A stretch of 64,000 nt of DNA from Fistularia commersonii (lineage: Eukaryota; Chordata; Actinopteri; Syngnathiformes; Fistulariidae): assembly GCA_037954325.1 (NCBI GenBank), contig JBBMNZ010000001.1:6358874-6422873 (forward strand). The letters run 5' to 3'. The translations under genes and the position numbers were made by a program. How positions within the stretch are numbered: position 1 is the stretch's first letter; every line of letters begins with the position of its first letter. The notes under the pieces are model-generated. The model was not told the origin of the DNA. It saw nothing but the letters and a program-made list of their open reading frames with translations, and did no database searches. This document shows positions 34,405-47,041 of the stretch, one piece after another.

Positions 34405-36309
34405 AGCTGCTTTTGTGCTATGGCATGTTTGGTTCGGAAATTCTGTTCACAAATCAATATGTCGAGGATGTAGTCAGCTCCGAAACCAATGCACCGCCAC
34501 ATTATTGTTGAGAGGGTAAACAAACGTGGAGGACCAACAACTGGTTGCCTTTCCTCAATTAGCATAGTCCAATTTGGCTCTGTTGGCATTGTCGATGTTT
34601 TGATATTGCAGCTAATTCCTGTGCTCTTCATCTTCTATTTATATTTCCTGTGTCCTGCCTCCTCTTTTTCATTGGCTGTTTCATAAGCAAGAGGGGGCCC
34701 AGTTGGACTGATTGAGTCCAGAGGATTTTTGTATGCAAAATATCGCAAGCGAACAGATTTATGTGCTGACTAGCTACACCCAGCTAGCGCTAACTGGTGG
34801 ACAACACTGCCGAACTGTGACTCCTGGGTAAAATCAGGCAAAAAAAATTTAAGTAGACCTCATCTGAACGGAATCCAGATCAAAACAGAAAGCGGAGCTG
34901 AAAACGTCTCACTGTAATCCAACATCAAGTGGAATCGAAAGAACCTTGACGAAGGAAAGAACAGTTCTCCGTGTTTGATGGTACGAAAGAAAAAAAAGGT
35001 GCCTAAATCCAACAAAAGCCAGACCCGCAGAGCCAAGCTATATGTTCCGCGGCCCTGCGGCTCACGGCTCGCGCGCTTTCACGTCATGTCACCGTGAAAG
35101 AAAATAACAGCTGCGCATTTGTGAGGGGAAAAAAAAAAAAAAAAGTAAAAAGACATTTACATTGAAAAGGGGAAAGGGGGAGAAAAAAAAAAAAAACATC
35201 ATTGCCAATTCAGTTGAAAAATTATAGGAACGCAGGCCTGAAGCAACCAACCTGTCAAAATAGAAATTAAATCGGGGCGGGCGCCCGGGCGCTGGGACTT
35301 GGGGGGGCAGTTAAAAAATGCAAAGGGGGCAAATATTTTCGTGCGGTGTGAGGGGAGGTTATCATCCAGCCCCCCTCAATTTCTCATCCAGCCCACGCCA
35401 TCACCACGCCGGAGGAATAATAAAATGGACCGGAAAGGGGGGAGGGACTAAACACATTCACTCATGTTTTGTATACAAATACCACCCTGAGGTACTGTAC
35501 CCAGCTGTACTCCAGGGGGGGAATACAAACGTGCTTGTAACACCTTCTTCCTCCACTTCCTGCATTGAAATGTGCTGATTGTGACTGTTCGCAATAAGCA
35601 TTTGGTCATAAAGCGTTAGATCGCATTCCCCAATTCAAACACATCCACTCACACGCCAATGGCGACGAAGTTGCCGGTGGTCATCTAATCAAATGTGTTG
35701 ACTCTCCCTATTTGCTAATTCTCTCTCACTGAAGGGAAAATTCCATTTGTTGGTGGTAATTGGAAGAAAAAAAAAAAAAGGGATTTCTCATTTGGTGATG
35801 CATGTTAAAGGCTGAATTAAATCTGTGATAAGCCCTGTGAATGGACTGTACCCACTGTTGTGTGTTTGTTTTTATCTGGCAGCTCATTACACGAAAATGA
35901 CGTTGCACTACTTGTTGTCATCGCACAAGTTCTTTGCCTACGCGCCATGATTTCTTCTCTGTTTTGGTGTATTACGGTGTTAGCATTACAGTGCTCCTCA
36001 TTGCAGTGTTAGTTTTTTGGCTGAACCATCCCGAGTGGGGCTGAAATTATACAAAATTCAATTCTCTTCCCTTTTTCCCCATCACTGTTCAGTTTCCCAA
36101 CAGCTATTTCTTCATGGTAAATCAAATATGCCCAACATCTGTGTAACGTACAGTTTACCCACCTCCTGTTTGCCATATTGTCTTCGTCCTCTGCAGACTC
36201 TAATCTGCTGTACTTTTGATTGTTTTATCTATTTGTTTTTAAACTGAGTATTAATTCTGACTCTTTCCTGCATCCTGTATGTCACCTGACCATTCTGTTT
36301 ACACTACGA

Positions 36310-36480
36310 TGCAAACACTACAGTCCAAAAACATGTAATAGATTCACGGGAGACCCTAAAATTGTCCAGATGTGCGAATGGTTCTGTTTATATTTGACAT
36401 GAATGAGAGTGTACTTATATTTTGCCCCATGATCGATCGCCTCTCGGCCCATGACAGCTGGGATAGGCTCTACCCCTTTT
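36310..36480. repeat. Fish dispersed repeat copy
   Basis: Blocks in order: CAGTCCAAAAACATGTAATA, GACCCTAAAATTGTCCAGAT, TGATCGATCGCCTCTCGGCC and CATGACAGCTGGGATAGGCT. They match the same short repeat family as 24360-24540. Confidence 0.7.
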
Positions 36481-38044
36481 GGTGTTTTTTTTTTTTGATC
36501 TCAAAGAGAGTCCACACTTTTCAGACGGGTGATGCGAAATGAGTTGGCGCCGCAGGAAAATATCAGCCGAACACCCGGGTTTTTCTGAGCCGTTCGGCAA
36601 GCGATGAGCTCAAATAAGCAGCTTCATAAGGAAAAGTAATTTTCAATGCATCGTTCCGCTAATGGGGGCCAATGAACATTAGTCGTCCTGTTTTGCTCCC
36701 GAAGACGCCGCCTTACCATCAGTGATCCGAAGGATGAGGCGGGGGTTTGCACGTGGCTCCATAACCTGGTTGACGAGGCAGAAGTACAAGACAAAGACCT
36801 CCGGTTTCCGATGAGAAATAAAATAAAAGCTGTTATCATAAACAACTGTTAACGGCGATGTGAAAATGAACTCTATTCCCCACGCCAAAGCTGCGCTCCT
36901 GCACTAAATCAAAAGGGGATCCGCTACGCGGAGCAGCAGAAGTCTGTGTTGAGTAGCCATCAGTCTTTCACGCGGTAACTGATGCATTACCGGGTACCAC
37001 GCCTTGATGTATCGCTGGCTCTGTCGCTGAACCGGTACATTATGAGGATGGATCGCCGTGAACTCCTGATGACTGGCCTGGCTGCCGCCTGTCAAAGTTC
37101 CAGGATAGTCTGGGAGGGTTGGGGGGTCTCCAACTGGGACACACCTCTTTTTTTGTGCATACTTTTGCGTATAAGGCGAAGGAGGAGCAAGGATAGAGGC
37201 TGGATTAGAAGCCATTTTAATCCCCCCCCCCTTCACCTGCGGGTGGGCTCGGCGACAACAACAAACACGTTGAAACGACGAGAATAATTAGCAAAAAAAT
37301 CTCAAATAAATACAAATAAAGTGGCGAAAACCATACGACAGAGTAAAATGAACTGAAATTAACAAGAACATTTTTTCTGTTTAAACGTCACATCGAAAAA
37401 TATACAAATTCAAACTTCTTTAAGACTGTTCTACGTTCCTATTGGGAGAAGAGGTACGTCTAACACAGACTGGCCAGCTGTCAATCATAGGGGCCGCATC
37501 CTACTCTTCATTCACGCCTTACGTACGCCTACACTGCATACACTTGCTGGTTCTGGCCTGTTAGGAGAAGCCAGAGAGCTCAGAGAAGCCGGGAAAAAAA
37601 CACAGCTGATGACTTCCAGCCTTGAGGTGTAAAGGATTCACATCAACTACAATCCTTTCCGATATTAACATTTTTAGTTTCACTTTTAACCCTGCAATAC
37701 TTTATTAATACCAGTAGATGGCGCCTAAAACTCCACCGGGCCTTTTCTTGTGACAAGTCCCAGATCTTTTCTCAACCTGATTTCATGTGCATATCAACCT
37801 CTGCAGTGCAAAGTGAGCACGTGCCAGAAGCGGATAGCAAAAACATTTGCAACTGAATCAGAAATATAGAGCATGCTAACTATGCTAAGAAACTTCTGCT
37901 GCGGGGAGCCCCGCTAACTCAGACTCAGCTAAAAATGTTTTATTTGTCCATCAACTAGTCAACAAGTCAATAAGCCACGACACTTAACACAATAATTCCA
38001 TTGTAATTTATGAATCGATCTCAGGGATACACTTAAAGACATAT

Positions 38045-38185
38045 AACTGTTCACACTTTCATTTATACATTTGGGCAATTTAGGCTCTTCAATTAATGTA
38101 GATGCTCAGAGAAGGCGCAAACTCCACTTGAACGGGCAAAATTCTTGCAGTGAGGCTAACTACTGCGCCATCACAGCGCCCAATA
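38045..38185. repeat. Fish dispersed repeat fragment
   Basis: Blocks TTGGGCAATTTAGGCTCTTC, GCGCAAACTCCACTTGAACG and TGAGGCTAACTACTGCGCCA resemble the middle of the same dispersed repeat family. Confidence 0.55.
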
Positions 38186-38623
38186 TTTTTATTTTTCATA
38201 CACATTCCTATCATCACTTTGAAAAGTGTGCTGAGCAGAATCACTATCAGCTCCAGGTGAAGAGAGGGAACCTGACAGAACCATCACGGCTCCCTCCTGC
38301 CTCTCCTCTCTGCAGAGAAAATCTCCCATTTGATTATTTTGTGTCGACTGTCGGGCTCAAAGTTATTTGTTTTTTTTCCTTTTTTTAATCAAAGATGGCC
38401 CCGTCATTCTCACCTGAAACTTTTCCGCCCCCAGGCGTGAGACGTTTCGGCGATATATTAGCAACTCTCGCTAAGTATAAAGGAAAACAGTTGCACGAGC
38501 GCCGAACGGCAGCTGGAGAGCCATTTCCAGCGGAATATGGCTGCCTCAAAATGCTATAAAGGACTAGAATCGTCAAACTGTGGTCTGACTGACTTTAAAT
38601 TACTTTAAGTAAAAGGTCTAAAG

Positions 38624-39877
38624 CAGGGGTGTCAAACATACGGCCCGCGGGCCGGAACCGGCCCGCAAGGGAGTTCAGCCAGGCTCGCAGAATAATTTGA
38701 AAGTGAAAAAATGCATAAAAGACAAGGATTTAATTTTTTTAATTAAATGCAATTCAAGAATTTTCCGCTAGGGGGCGCACTATTTTGGTCAGAGTAGACG
38801 ACAATCGGCATCACTGAGACGGCCCAATCAGCAGACGTTATCAATGTACCACCTGCTGCTTGTTATGACGTTGTTTCTACCCCGTTCTCTACCTCCCCGC
38901 GACTCCCTCATTAGCCAAAATGTCGTTATCAAAACAGAGAAAAGTAGTTAAAGAGTGTCGAATTTTTAAAGAAAATTTGACAACATCCTATCTATTTACG
39001 GAGACGCACGGGAAACCTTTGTGCTTGGTGTGTTTGCAACAAATTTCGGTATTTAAGGAATATAATATACGGCACCACTACGAGACTCATCAGAGCGAAA
39101 AATATGACAGCTTGCAAAGACAACTGAGAAGACATAAGATCAACGAATTGCTGGCGGGTCTGAGGAAACAGCGGTCCACTTTCACCGATAGCCGAGAAAT
39201 CAGTGATGCAGCGGTAAAAGCCAGCTAGCTAATTGCTAGCGAACATGTGCAATTTAACATTAGTCACCACCTTCACTACAAACGAGTATGATGGAATTCT
39301 ACTGTTCATGCAACTCCATGCGTTTTCAGTATGTGTTGTATGTGTATTTATGTTTCATATATGAAGTTTACACATTTACAGGACAGGTAAATACTTTCTT
39401 CCTTACACATTTAATAGCACTCTTTTTAGTTTGGAGGGTGTAGGCAGGGATTCAATTTAGATTTTCTATGCACATGTGTAAATAGTTTAAAAATCCCTTT
39501 CTTTATATGTCTCATTTAATCTTAAAGTGCATTACTATATTTTTCAATACCAATTACTTGTTAAAGTTTTGTGCCTTTGTACGATCAGTGGGATCGCATG
39601 ATCACATGATTGCAATGCATACATATGAATGATAAAACTAAATTGCACTTCTGTCAAGGGAAATATGAGGTGTTTCATGAAATGTTTTGTAAAAGGATTG
39701 TTCATTAAATTCTAAAATTTTCCTTATGTCCTTGTACTTCTTTACACCAAAACAGAGGAAAGACATGATATTTTGGTTATTTATTGCTGCGTATGCTATT
39801 ATTTTAATGGTCCGGCCCACTTGACATCTCCCTAGGCCGTATGTGGCCCGCGATGAGAAATGAGTTTGACACCCCTG
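38624..39877 (+). mobile_element. hAT DNA transposon relic with perfect 8-bp target duplication
   Basis: The left end reads CAGGGGTGTCAAACATACGG CCCGCGG; the right end, reversed, starts CAGGGGTGTCAAACTCATTT. GTCTAAAG lies immediately outside both ends (38616-38623 and 39878-39885), an exact 8-bp duplication. The 1254-bp body encodes only the N-terminal zinc-finger part of a transposase, then AT-rich sequence without the catalytic region. It is a deleted hAT copy. Confidence 0.92.
38920..39228 (+). pseudogene. hAT transposase N-terminal fragment (BED-type finger region)
   Basis: The frame from MSLSKQRKVVKECRIFKENL holds CLVCLQQISVFKEYNIRHHY followed by ETHQSEKYDSLQRQLRRHKI. The C-x2-C and H-x4-H spacing fits a BED-like zinc finger, as in hAT transposases of the GTF2IRD2/ZBED5/FAM200 type. 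The frame stops after about 100 residues, before the RNase-H-like core and dimerisation domain. Confidence 0.75.
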
Positions 39878-40494
39878 GTCTAAAGGGATAAGACGGAAAC
39901 CTTGCGGTGTTACGGAAGCAAAACGACCTATCTGCAGGAAGATATGAAGTCATACTGATGACCCCTGATCTTTGGGGAGACCCCCCTGACTTGTAGCTCC
40001 ATTTCTCCAAAAGAACAGCTGAACCGGTAAGATTGAGTATTTGCGCCAAATTCCAAGGCATCGGATGTAACGCTCATGAAAACAAGGCCAGTTGGACGGG
40101 AGGTGGAGGTGAAACAATGGGAAAATTGTTTGGAAAAAACGAGGAGGCTTATTATTCTCTCGGCTAATTTCCACTCTCTCTCCTATATCTTTCCGCAACC
40201 GGTGGACCGACATAGAGATAAGGAGGGCTTGAGGTGGCGGCAGACGAGAGTGGTGAAAACACCCGATTAGGCCGTCGGCCAGCAGAAATACAGGCTCATA
40301 GGCTGCGTCACACACCAGTTTACAATCTGCGGTGCAGATAAGACGATTTCGTGCGGTCCCTATGATCAGCACGGCTGATGACACAGAGGTGGTTCTATAT
40401 TTCCAACTTCAAAAGGGGAAATAAAAAAAAAATTCTTGCCATAGTCCTAGCGAGGAACTCCTGCGCTTCAAACTGGGCCAACCTTGGAAATGAC

Positions 40495-41524
40495 AGAGGT
40501 CAAATGTTTTCTGTTAAGTCTTCATAAGGTTTACACACACCGTTGCTGCTATTTTGGCCCATTCCTCCATGCAGATCTCCTCTAGAGCGGTCATGTTTTA
40601 GGGCTTATGTTGTAGGCAACTCCAGGATCTTGAAATATTTCTTATTTCTCTTCTCATGCCCTGGTGGTTTGTTTGGGATCATTGTAATGCTGAAAAACCC
40701 AACCATGCAGGTTTTCACTCGAAATCTCACGATACATGGCCCCGTTCATTCTTTCCTTTCCACGAAACAGTCGTCCTGGACCCTTTGCAGAAATATCGCC
40801 CCCAAAGCATGAGGTTTGGTAAGGTATTATTCGGTTGCATCTCAGCATTCTTTCTCCTCCAAACACGACAAGTTGAGTTTTTACCAAAAAGTTCTATTTT
40901 GGTTTCATCTGACCAAAGGACCTTCTCCCAATCCTCTTCTGGATCATCCAAATGCAAACTTCAGATGGGCCTGGACACGTACTGGCTTAAGCAGGGGGAC
41001 ACGTCTGGCACTGGCGGCATAGTGTTTTACTGATGGTAGCCTTTGTTACTTTGGTCCCAGCTCTCTGCAGGTCATTCACTAGGTCCCCCCGCGTGGTCCT
41101 GGGATTTTTTCTCACCGTTCTTGTGATCATTTTGACCCCACGGGGTGAGATCTTGCGCGGAGCCCCAGATCGAGGGAGATTACCAGCTGTCTTAAATGTC
41201 TTCCATTTTCTAATAATTTCTCCCACAGTTGATTTCTTCACACCAAGCTGCTTATCTATTGCCTTTTAAAAAAGAAAGTTTTAGGTCTGTGAGAGCCAGA
41301 ATTCTTGCTTGTTTGTAGGTGACCATAGACTTATTTTATCAAGGAATTTACCAATGAATTAATCAATGATAATAAGTGATATAATGGGACTTCCTGGATT
41401 CTTTCCCTCCTTTCTGTCTCTCATAGTTGAAGTGTACTTAGGATGAAAATTACAGGCCTCCCATCTTTTTAAGTGGGAGACCTTGCACTATTGATGGTCG
41501 ACTAAATGCTTTTTTGCCCCACTG
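40495..41524 (-). mobile_element. Tc1-like DNA transposon relic
   Basis: The right end carries the Tc1 terminal sequence (plus strand CTTTTTTGCCCCACTGT, preceded by AAGTGGGAGACC and the CTCTCATAGTTGAAGTGTAC block). The matching repeat at the low-coordinate end is missing, so the 3' end of the element is truncated. The minus strand encodes a broken transposase, and several internal blocks are deleted. Confidence 0.87.
40500..41241 (-). pseudogene. Tc1 transposase remnant
   Basis: In minus-strand order: STVGEIIRKWKTFKTAGNLP and GAPRKISPRGVKMITRTVRK (paired-like helix-turn-helix); DWEKVLWSDETKIELFGKNS (first catalytic Asp in WSDETK); REISSENLHGWVFQHYNDPK (region of the second Asp); and MTALEEICMEEWAKIAATVC (C-terminus). 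The stretch that should carry the third acidic residue is deleted, and frames change between blocks. Confidence 0.85.
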
Positions 41525-43409
41525 TGTGTATATATATGTATACGTATACATATACATATATATATAGAGAGAGAGTACTCTCTATATGTGATCAAGTTTG
41601 CTGCTAAGATTTCTTATATGTGTTAAATTAGCATTGGCATTACCATGATGACTGTTGTCATAATGCGGTATTAATGATGTCACGCAGCAAAATGCTGGAT
41701 TTAGGTTTATTCATTCATTCTTTCCTCATGTCCTCAGGGTGTCATAGGGGTCATACCTATAGAGACATACAGTCATTGACTCTGTCACTCACTTTTCTGG
41801 GAATTTTAGGGTCTGGTAGGATCTTTTGAAAAGTTTGAATATTCATTTATTCATTGATTCATGCATTCAGCGATGCCCAGATGGCTGAACAGTCTCACGT
41901 GAGAGACGCTCACAAGGCTCTCACATGACGGGTGAAAACAATGGAGTAGTTGTCCTCCGGTGCCTCTCTCAATGCCCCGCGCTTTTTGTTTTTTTTTTCT
42001 GAGACCGTACCGTAGCAAACACGGTCCCGAAGTGTTGGAGAGGGGTTTTTGCCAAATCTTATCAGATCACGCGACGCTCAGAGCAGAGGCTCTTCAGCCG
42101 TTCCGGAGAAGAGAAAAACAAAAAACAAAGCACGCCTCATTGAGATCTTAAAATCGCAGAGTTTGCCAACGGTAGGGAAAAAGCCGCGGAGGGAATGCAG
42201 CGTCTGGAGCGAACGAACGGAGGAGCCAGAGAGCCAACGCTGTGAAAGAGCAGCCAATTAGAGCTTTGCCTGTAAGCCACCGATAATGTGGCATGACTGA
42301 ATTTATTTTGTCATCAAGGTCCTTTCATGACATAAAGCAGTAATCTGCGCTGACGGCTGGCGAGCTGAGCCGAGCCTCAACCAGACAACTTGGGGATTTT
42401 CAGGCAGCATCACCAGAGCTCGGCTCTCGCGGCCCGGCTCAGTAACTTTCCCAATAAACAAAAAAAAAAAATCATGCTTTTTTTTTTTTTAGTCTTTGTC
42501 TGGGTGACGTCCTGCGGAGTCGGACTCCTGACTGATCCGGGCGCGCAGAAGCGGTCTGAGGCCGAAACCCGCCCCGCTAGAAGATGAGCGCCAGCGGGTT
42601 GACGACAGCGAGGAGATCTGAGCCACGACACTCAGAGACCGAAATTATCTGACGCTGCTAACATCTGATGTCGGGGTAACAAACGTGGTGTGGGAACAAT
42701 ACTGCAAGATTTGAAGGAAATATTAGAAAAAAACAAAAACCATTTAAGAAATCTAACACAGAGATGTCTCTTTTTGGTGCTTCTGCAAGACTTCTAACAT
42801 CCCTAGCTTGACCTTTTGTTTAGGTTTGTCACCTGGCTCTCCATCTGGCGGGTACTCAGGATGAGTCCAGGGTGAATCCTGCCTGGAGCAGAAGCTGTGT
42901 AAAGTGGTTGCCGTGATGATTTTTTCTTTTTTTTTTACCTCCCCCCCTGCTTTCTGCCTCTCATCAGCGCCTCAGCTGCCGTGGGGGTTCGGGGGTGGAG
43001 ATGGGGGTGAGGGTAAACTTATCACAGATGAGGCTTCAAGACAGGTCCTTGAAGAAAAATCCCCTAAGCAAAAGTATGTGTGTGTGTGTGTGTGTGTGTT
43101 AAGAGTTGTAGATGAGCGGCGAGATGCGGGGCCTTTATCGGGCCCACCGCCTCGCACAGATAAGCCAGGAATGGCGCTTAGAAAAAAGGAAGTCAGGTGA
43201 GACGCTGCCCACCGAGAACAAAACAGTTGATCCGAACGCCACGTCTCTCTCTTGTTTTTTTCTTACTCTTTCTCACTTTTTTTTTTTTTTTTTCTCCTGA
43301 GAGACAGCAGCCATACACATGCACATACATGATGTTTGTTTCTATAAAAGGTCAAAAAGAGTTTGGTTTGGAGCAGAGATGAGTATTCAAGGGTCAGTTC
43401 TGGTACAAT

Positions 43410-43475
43410 TCGGGGAACATCCATCCATGCATCTGTCCATCCGTCCATACATCCATCTGTCCAACCATCCGTCCA
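43410..43475. repeat. Degenerate (CATC)n array
   Basis: Units CATC, CGTC and CATA with variants. Open frames giving MDGWMDG or HPSIHPS are repeat translations. Confidence 0.85.
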
Positions 43476-43849
43476 TGACGTTGTTATACAACCGTGCACA
43501 AAAAATTGAGAAGGTGCACGTGATGGTGGACCTGCTTCTCCGTCTGTGGCATCTTGTCTCAGGAGAGGATCCAGCAGCAGCCATGCTAACATGTAGCGTT
43601 CTTGCAGGTTTACTTTCAAAATAAATGGGTTTCATTCCTGTGTTGAAGTTCTCTGGCCAATCAGCTGCCGGCAGTTTGTTGACATCACGCATAAGTATCC
43701 GATCCTTTGGAGCCTCACAAGAGGAGGTCCAAAAAAAATACTGTTTTTAGAGTTCCACCACTGATGGCAACGGAAAGAGAACCCATGCAGGTTGTGATGG
43801 AAATGTGTCGTGAATAGAAAGTTGGATGGATGGAGATGAATGGATGAGG

Positions 43850-43911
<62 letters not shown>
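43850..43911. repeat. (GATA)n microsatellite
   Basis: About fifteen perfect units. The array is interrupted by a MITE at 43910 and resumes after it at about 44236-44248. Confidence 0.95.
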
Positions 43912-44235
43912 GGATTGTCTCAGAAAATTAGAATATTGTGATAAAGTTCTTTATCTTCTGTAATGCAATTAAAAAAATACTTATTTAATATAAGATATTA
44001 GTATTATAATATTATAATACTATAGTAATAATATTATTATTTAATATTTTGAGATACGGTTTTTGAGTTTTCTTAAGATGTAAGCTATAATCAACAATAT
44101 TAAGATAATAAAAGGCTTGCAATATTTCAGTTGATTTGCAATGAATCCAGAATGTATGACCTTTTTGTTTTTGTAATTGCACTACAGAAGATAAAGAACT
44201 TTATGACAATACTCTAATTTTCCGAGACAGTCCTG
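43910..44235. mobile_element. MITE with TA target duplication, second copy
   Basis: The left end reads GAGGATTGTCTCAGAAAATT and the reversed right end CAGGACTGTCTCGGAAAATT. TA occurs at 43908-43909 and 44236-44237. The interior shares GGCTTGCAATATTTCAGTTG and AATGTATGAC with the copy at 16208-16493. It carries an extra AT-rich stretch (about 43985-44040) not seen in that copy. There is no open frame. Confidence 0.88.
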
Positions 44236-45414
44236 TAGATAGATAGATGGATGGACGGATGGATGGATGGACTGTTTGTTACTGTAGACAGATAGATATC
44301 ATCCAAATTACCTTCAAGAGCGACATTTCACATTTCTTCAAATTTATATCAGATGGGCACAAAACCACATCAACAACAGCAACAACAACAACAGGAAGCC
44401 ATTCCTGTGCGTACGGGTCATTTTGTCAGCAGCCAAATCCTCAATGACCCCGCTAAATGAGTGTTCTGCGAGTGGCGTGCGTTCACCGCCCGAACGTGGA
44501 GCTTCCTCTCCGTTATCAGTTGTCCGTGAGTCGGGTCCGACTGCGGCGGACAAATGAGCAGAGCCAGAGGCGTTCATTTAGCCGGGAAGGAAATCTCTCG
44601 TCTTGTTCGAACGCGGTGCCGTTAAGACCCGCTGAGCCAGATGCGGCTGACGGAGGTCTTAAGGTGTCAAGTGCCGAGGCATCTCAAGCAGGCAGGCAGA
44701 CGCACAAACACACACACACATGCGGACGCACACACACAAATGCACAATTTTGCAGGATAATAAAGGCTTTTTTTTCCCCCTTCTTCTCACCAAAAGGAAA
44801 ATCAAACTGCGATAGATACGAGGCGGAATAATATCTGTGCCGTAAAGGTGTTTCCACCATTGTAATCAGCACACGGCAGGCCGCCGACGACCAATCCCTT
44901 TCTTTTATGTAATGTTTCGGCGGGAAAAAATAAGGAATTGCTCTCACGTATGTTGTCGGGAGACGGGTTGAGTCATGTCTAAAATACACGTGAAAGCTTT
45001 GTTTATTTTATTTAGGCGATTCATTCCTGGCTTTGTCTGCCTGCACCGGCTTGCTTCTTCCTTGGGGATTCTAGGAGTGGGTGTGAAGGCGAAGCGGTCA
45101 CCCCTGAATAATATAATTTTTTTTTTTAAAATGCAAGGTTGTAGGGAACGTGAACCTGGACGCTTATTTAAGCGTGAGAAAAATCACCCACATTTGAATC
45201 CATCTTCCTTTGCCCCCCCCCCTCCCCCCACATCTGATGTGGCAGCATTGAAAAAAAAACCTGTAATTTATAATTACCCATTCATTACTCATTCATTACA
45301 GCCTAATTCTTTGGTCGTGTTGGTGTTTGGGTGGGTTGGATAGAATGTGTGTGTGTGTGTGTGTCTGAACCCGAGGCAGGAACACAACTGAGCATGATGT
45401 TTTGATATTCTCAC

Positions 45415-45608
45415 CTGGGCTTCGGGGAGGGAGACGTCCATGATGAGCGGCTGGCCGTGGGGCTCGCCGTTCTCCAGCCGCGAGTAGATCACCTGGTAGC
45501 CTCGGATCTGGCCGTGCTGCTTCAAGGATAGCGGTGGCTTCCAGCTCACCCGCAGCGATGTCGAGTTCAGGGCCTCGACCTCCACCTTCCTGGGAGGAGC
45601 TCCGGGCA
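45415..45608 (-). CDS. ptprf: ptprf exon: first half of FN3 domain 5
   Basis: This 194-bp exon starts in phase 1 (VPGAPPRKVEVEALNSTSLR) and ends in phase 0 after SLPEAQ. PPRKVEVEA-NSTS and KQHGQIRGYQV-Y are near-identical to FN3-5 of vertebrate LAR-family receptors. The Trp of VSW is present, and NST is a potential N-glycosylation site. The acceptor is TTGCAG at the high end and the donor is GTGAGA. In mammals a small alternative exon (about 9 to 11 codons, called LASE-c in LAR) sits directly after this exon; here the next recognised exon is 26.8 kb away. A (GT)n tract starts about 45 bases beyond the donor. Confidence 0.95.
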
Positions 45609-46494
45609 CTGCAACACACACATACACACACTGATTTAGAGAGCCCTCCGATCACACTCAGATGTGTTTACTTGCCTCTCCTTCGGTCGGAAACCGCATT
45701 CCTTCCAGCTGCGAATGGAGACGATTCATTTACAAATAAGCGATGAATTATGTATAAACTGCTTACTCATTTCTCCACGGCGAGATTCTGTCAATATTTA
45801 ATCATCTTCAGCGGCCCTTTATGTCATAATATGGTAATTAATGATTTTATAGCAAGTCTTTCTTTCTTTTTTATTTTTTATCACAACACAAACGAACGGC
45901 AAGACCAAAAAAATATTTTGCTGTGTTATTTTCCCATAAAAGGAAAACCAAATTACCAAACGATTTTTATCCAAGTGGTTGCAGGACGATGTTCTTTCGC
46001 TCAGTCGAGATTCAAAGTGTTTGTTTTGCAAATAAAACGATGGGGGGGGGGCTGGAGCCCGTCAAAGAAGACATTAGGACAAAAGGCGTGCTTTAATTTA
46101 GAATGGTCAGCTGTCAAATGAATGTTCCCATGGGCTGTTTTGGCGGGAGGAAATGTGTGTGTTGGTGCGGTGTGGTAGAATAGATAATTTTGACCGGCCT
46201 CAATTGTTAATTTCTCTTTGCATATTGTTTCTCAAAAGTATGTCTGAAAACCTCATTCATTCATTCATTCATTCATTCATAATATGTTATCATTATTGTT
46301 AGAAATATTATTATTATGGAACTTATATTGGATATTATTATTATGGAAACAGAAAAACTGACAAGATGATTCAATGCCTAATCACAAGTAGCAAAAGAAA
46401 CACGAAACTTCCCAGGGGTTACATTATTACTAACAGTAGTAATATTAGTAGTCGTATGAGTAGTATGAGTTATTGTCTGCTTTTGTTTCCAATC

Positions 46495-46498
<4 letters not shown>

Positions 46499-46527
<29 letters not shown>

Positions 46528-46737
46528 TAGAATACCACCTATGATGATAACATAAAGATAACAGCTGGGCAGTGCTATGTAACATAATATAATATAATAT
46601 AATATAATATAATATAATATAATATAATATAATATAAATCTTTTACAATAATATATAATAATCTTTTATAATAATATAATATAAATCTTTTATAATAATA
46701 TAATATAAATCTTATATAATAATATAATATAAATTTA
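46499..46737. repeat. (AAT)n, (AATAT)n and a derived higher-order AT array
   Basis: AAT units (46499-46525) are followed by AATAT units (about 46582-46636). Then come about four longer units of the form AATATAAATCTTTTATAATA, roughly 30 bases apart, ending near 46737. The longer unit contains the pentanucleotide, so it probably grew from it. Confidence 0.85.
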
Positions 46738-46996
46738 TGGCCATTCTTAAACTAGATAGTAAATGGATAGTAAAGACAGTCAAAATAATATAAAAATAAT
46801 AATTTGAAAAGAATATTTACAATAAAAGCAAATGCAATATTGAAATTATAATAATAATCACAATAACGACAACGTATTTAAGGTATTTAATTGTGACCGC
46901 CATAGCTACCATCCATTTGCGTGCACTTTGCTAACTCAGCTAAGCTTCATATAATCTCAGTCAAAAGAAGCTGCTTCCTGGTGGCAGTGCTAACAG

Positions 46997-47041
<45 letters not shown>

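Larger units (their letters stand above)
18647..45414 (-). other. ptprf intron (26.8 kb) splitting FN3-5
   Basis: This is the largest intron in the window. Its repeats and elements are listed separately. Stretches where I see nothing beyond short simple repeats are 18647-19780, 21400-24350, 28500-33190, 34410-36300 and 41530-43400. A small alternative exon is expected here from mammalian LAR (after PEAQ, starting with Trp and rich in Glu/Asp). I looked for its reverse complement by eye and did not find it. Confidence 0.85.
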
